DNA of 64,000 nucleotides, from NCBI GenBank assembly GCA_028023455.1, contig JAQFVV010000030.1, positions 1,072,501 to 1,136,500 on the forward strand, read 5' to 3'. The notes beneath the pieces were generated by a model, which had not been told where the DNA came from, made no database searches, and worked only from the letters and a program-made list of their open reading frames with translations. This document shows, piece by piece, positions 61,695 to 64,000 of the stretch. Each line of letters begins with the position of its first letter. Position 1 is the first letter of the stretch. Origin of the DNA: Epiperipatus broadwayi (taxonomy: Eukaryota > Onychophora > Udeonychophora > Euonychophora > Peripatidae). The translations under genes and the position numbers were made by a program.

Positions 61695-61793
61695 GTCAAG
61701 CATTGGGGCCTAGTGGTTAGCATAGCTGCCTTCCAAGCAGCTGGCCCGGGTTCGCTTCCCGGTCAATACGCATTTGACATGTGAAAATATATA
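61695..61793 (+). mobile_element. tRNA-Gly(TCC)-derived short SINE
   Basis: Target-site duplication TATAATGCTGACAT (61681-61694) against TATAATGTTGACAT (61794-61807), 13 of 14. GTCAAGCATTGG start, A box GGCCTAGTGG, loop CTTCCAA, B-box-like GGTTCGCTTCC, then TTTGACATGTGAAAA and an AT tail. The leader GTCAA and trailer TTGAC can pair and extend the acceptor stem. Confidence 0.9.
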
Positions 61794-61997
61794 TATAATG
61801 TTGACATTATATTAACATCTTATTTTGAGATCCATGGAATTTTACTCCATGCCCAAAATATGTACCATAAATTATCTATAAGAAAATAATTAATTTTTGA
61901 CCTATAAAGCAAATTAACTAGTAAAGCTGTCACCTGAATTATTCATACTTTGGATTTCATTATTTTTATGTTTTAGAATTATTTTTTTAAAATTTCA

Positions 61998-62076
61998 TAT
62001 CTAAGTTCATGGTATAATGGGTAGTACATTCACTTATTATATATATATAATCTGGAGTTTGATTCTGAGTGAAATT
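61998..62076 (+). repeat. tRNA-like sequence (pseudo-tRNA)
   Basis: GTTCATGGTATAATGGGTAG is a plausible A-box region and GAGTTTGATTCTGAGTG a B-box region, with a TATA-rich stretch where the anticodon arm should be. Acceptor strands do not pair well. It may be a decayed SINE head. Confidence 0.45.
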
Positions 62077-62079
62077 TTG

Positions 62080-63130
62080 AAGTTTTTTAGCTAACTGAGA
62101 AACAAATCAAATCTTAATTTTTTGTTAGGAAGTTGGCTCTTAGCCAACCCAGGTAACATATCTTTAGTTAAAAGAAAAAAGAAAACAATATTAAAGTCGT
62201 GAATCATATCTTTGTCTATTTGTCTTTGAAGAGATGTTGGAGAAGTCTTAAGTATGCAGTGAGCTTTTTAAGATGCTAATTTTTACTTCTTGGATTGATT
62301 ATCTGAAAACATTCTGAGCTTATTTAAGAACTTTTTAACTACCTAAAGATTTCTTCTCAATTATAAATTATGGGCACACTTACAATGTTACTTTGCAATT
62401 TCCATAATCTAGAATAAAGCTAGAATTTTTGAGGTAAGTGAAACATTTCCAAATAATGGATAGTTATTCTGAAGATATCTGGTACATAATTAACCTAGCT
62501 AATCATTCAGTATTGATCAATAAAAGGTATCTAGCTATTTTTAGCTAAATTGTGAAATAAATAAAAATTTCCACTTAATATATACAAAAGATATCTATAT
62601 TTAAGACTAATGCTTACTTCAGGGGTCTTCATTCTGCAGTAGATTATTTTAAGATTAATGTTTTTGCTCATATTTAATCACTGAACATTTAATGGATAAC
62701 AGTATTTGTCCATGTTATTTATTCATCTTCAAATCTACTTTGGATAATATTACTGGTGTCATTTTTCATTGTTGCTTCATTCTGAAAATGGTTCAGTTTA
62801 AAGATTGGTTTTTTGCATATGTTATATTGTATAATTATTTATACTATAATGTTGTTCTGCATATTGATAAAAAGGATATTTGGGTATTTCTTAAACAATT
62901 TTTGTTTTAATGTTGAATAAATTAGAATGCTTGCATCATCATTCTATCTATAATTTATGGATGTTTTTTCTGAAAACAAAAAGATTGTGGACAAAATGCA
63001 AGCACAAATAGTATTTTCAACGTAGAGTCTTAATCACAGATTGAGAGAAAATATAGACATAACATAGCTAATCTATAGATATCAGATTTAATCCACAAAT
63101 TTAAAGTGAATTACCATTATTAAACTTTTT
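62080..63130. other. no gene seen
   Basis: AT-rich. One 17-bp palindrome GTTGGCTCTTAGCCAAC at 62132-62148. Confidence 0.5.
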
Positions 63131-63134
63131 TAAG

Positions 63135-64000
63135 AGACAAATGGCCACAGAAAAGAGTTTGCTGATGTGAAAGTAGATTCTTTCATTCTTTTTTTGAAAC
63201 CTTAAGGAACAAAGCAGGGCAACATCCTAATATCTATTTCATGTGTTCCTGTCATTGCAGTTGTTATTACTAAGTGGTTATCATATAGGAAATGGGCATG
63301 GATGGGCTGCTCATCAAAATACATTAACTAATGTGATGAGTTTACAGACTTCTTAATTTTGAGTTTAAGATCAAGAAACATAAATCTTTCTTTTCAGTTG
63401 TCTAATAACTTTTATCAGTTGTGTTTTCATGAATGCATAATGAATGTGGGTATAATTTTATTAGATATTTACAATCATGATAGATAAAACTAAGTTATGG
63501 CTTTTATTGTTAGTAGAGGATACAGTCATCATCAAAGTAGTTGTTGGTGGAAGAAGACGAGGGTGATAATTGCACATTAAAGCTACCATAAGATGATGTT
63601 TTATTTAGCTACTTACAATTGCAGATCATTTTCAAGTGAAGGAATAATACATGAATTGAAAGAATAACTGTCTAATGTTAAATGGGATGTTGTTGGACTT
63701 CAGGAAGTTAGAAAAAAAGATGAAGAGAAAATTGCTTTAAAAAGTGGATATTTAATTTAGTTATAAAGCACAAATATTGGAAAGACAAATGTAATGGGAT
63801 TTATTATAAATAAAAAATGGAAAAATAACATTATGGAGATTGTTGGTATATCAGACAGAGTGGTAAGATTATTTATTCAAATTAATGGAAGATATGCAGT
63901 GCAGATAATTCAGGTTTATGCCCTAGCAAGTTCTCACTGTAATAAAGAAATAAAACATTTTTATATAGATGCACAAAATGCTTTTAATCAGATCAGACAA
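63135..64000 (+). mobile_element. second RTE LINE copy, 5' part, runs off the window
   Basis: Matches the 13.5 kb LINE from its 5' UTR (CAGGGCAA, GGATGGGCTGCTCA, TTTAAGATCAAGAAACA) into the endonuclease: TYNCRSFSSEG near 63616, EVRKKDEEKI near 63704, VMGFIINKKWKNN near 63795, then IIQVYALASSHC near 63907. At least three in-frame stops (near 63667, 63758 and 63764). Useful as a comparator: it has CAA where the first copy has its first TAA stop. Confidence 0.85.

Noticed and set aside
61695-61775. Functional tRNA-Gly(TCC) gene
   Set aside because: It has target-site duplications, a retroposon-type tail, mismatches in the acceptor stem, and the T-loop A58 is C in all family copies. It is a SINE.

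Overview
The window is AT-rich nuclear DNA (low GC judged by eye, not counted) from an invertebrate animal. It contains no intact protein-coding gene that I can recognise. The evidence for an animal is the mixture of RTE-type LINEs, Penelope-like retroelements with a GIY-YIG endonuclease, tRNA-derived SINEs and a malectin retropseudogene. A cephalopod or other lophotrochozoan would fit, but nothing here fixes the species.

The layout is a repeat graveyard broken up by long featureless AT-rich stretches. 0-13 kb: decayed LINE and Penelope pieces, two kinds of ribozyme-bearing element (4.1-6.6 kb), a palindromic family (7.9 and 10.8 kb), a possible piggyBac-like element (9.5-10.6 kb) and a decayed LINE of a second type (11.4-13.2 kb). 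13.5-16.8 kb: a near-complete RTE LINE whose single ORF is broken by three stops and one frameshift. 17-25 kb: short tRNA SINEs, a nested LINE fragment, tandem repeats and a 647-bp TAG microsatellite. 25-31 kb: mostly anonymous, with four hairpin ribozyme elements at its edges. 31-41 kb: repeat-poor, with a possible TATA/CCAAT promoter at 35.0 kb. 41-46 kb: Penelope end fragments, a hairpin element and a tRNA-Gly SINE. 47-49.5 kb: a LINE relic and a 306-bp tandem repeat. 49.6-52.9 kb: a Penelope-like element with both terminal repeats. 55.9-56.5 kb: the malectin retropseudogene. 56.8-59.3 kb: a hairpin element and a tandem array of ribozyme units. 60.2-64 kb: inverted Penelope termini, a tRNA-Gly SINE and the 5' part of a second RTE LINE.

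The most interesting content is a set of hammerhead-ribozyme motifs carried by at least four unrelated repeat families. Family 1 is a roughly 490-bp unit with a tRNA-like pol III box pair and a canonical type I hammerhead; it occurs in direct tandem and in inverted pairs. Family 2 is a hairpin element flanked by 11-15 bp target duplications, and each arm carries a hammerhead with an unusual A.A pair closing stem II. Family 3 is the Penelope terminal repeat, which has a hammerhead-like core and a tRNA-Leu-like domain. Family 4 is a palindromic repeat at 7.9 and 10.8 kb. Families 1 and 2 have a self-complementary sequence where stem III should be, which suggests they act as dimers. Hammerheads in Penelope-like elements, in Schistosoma SINEs and in animal retrozymes are established knowledge. 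These particular families, their palindromic layout and the A.A variant may be undescribed. That the LINE or Penelope enzymes move these ribozyme elements is inference.
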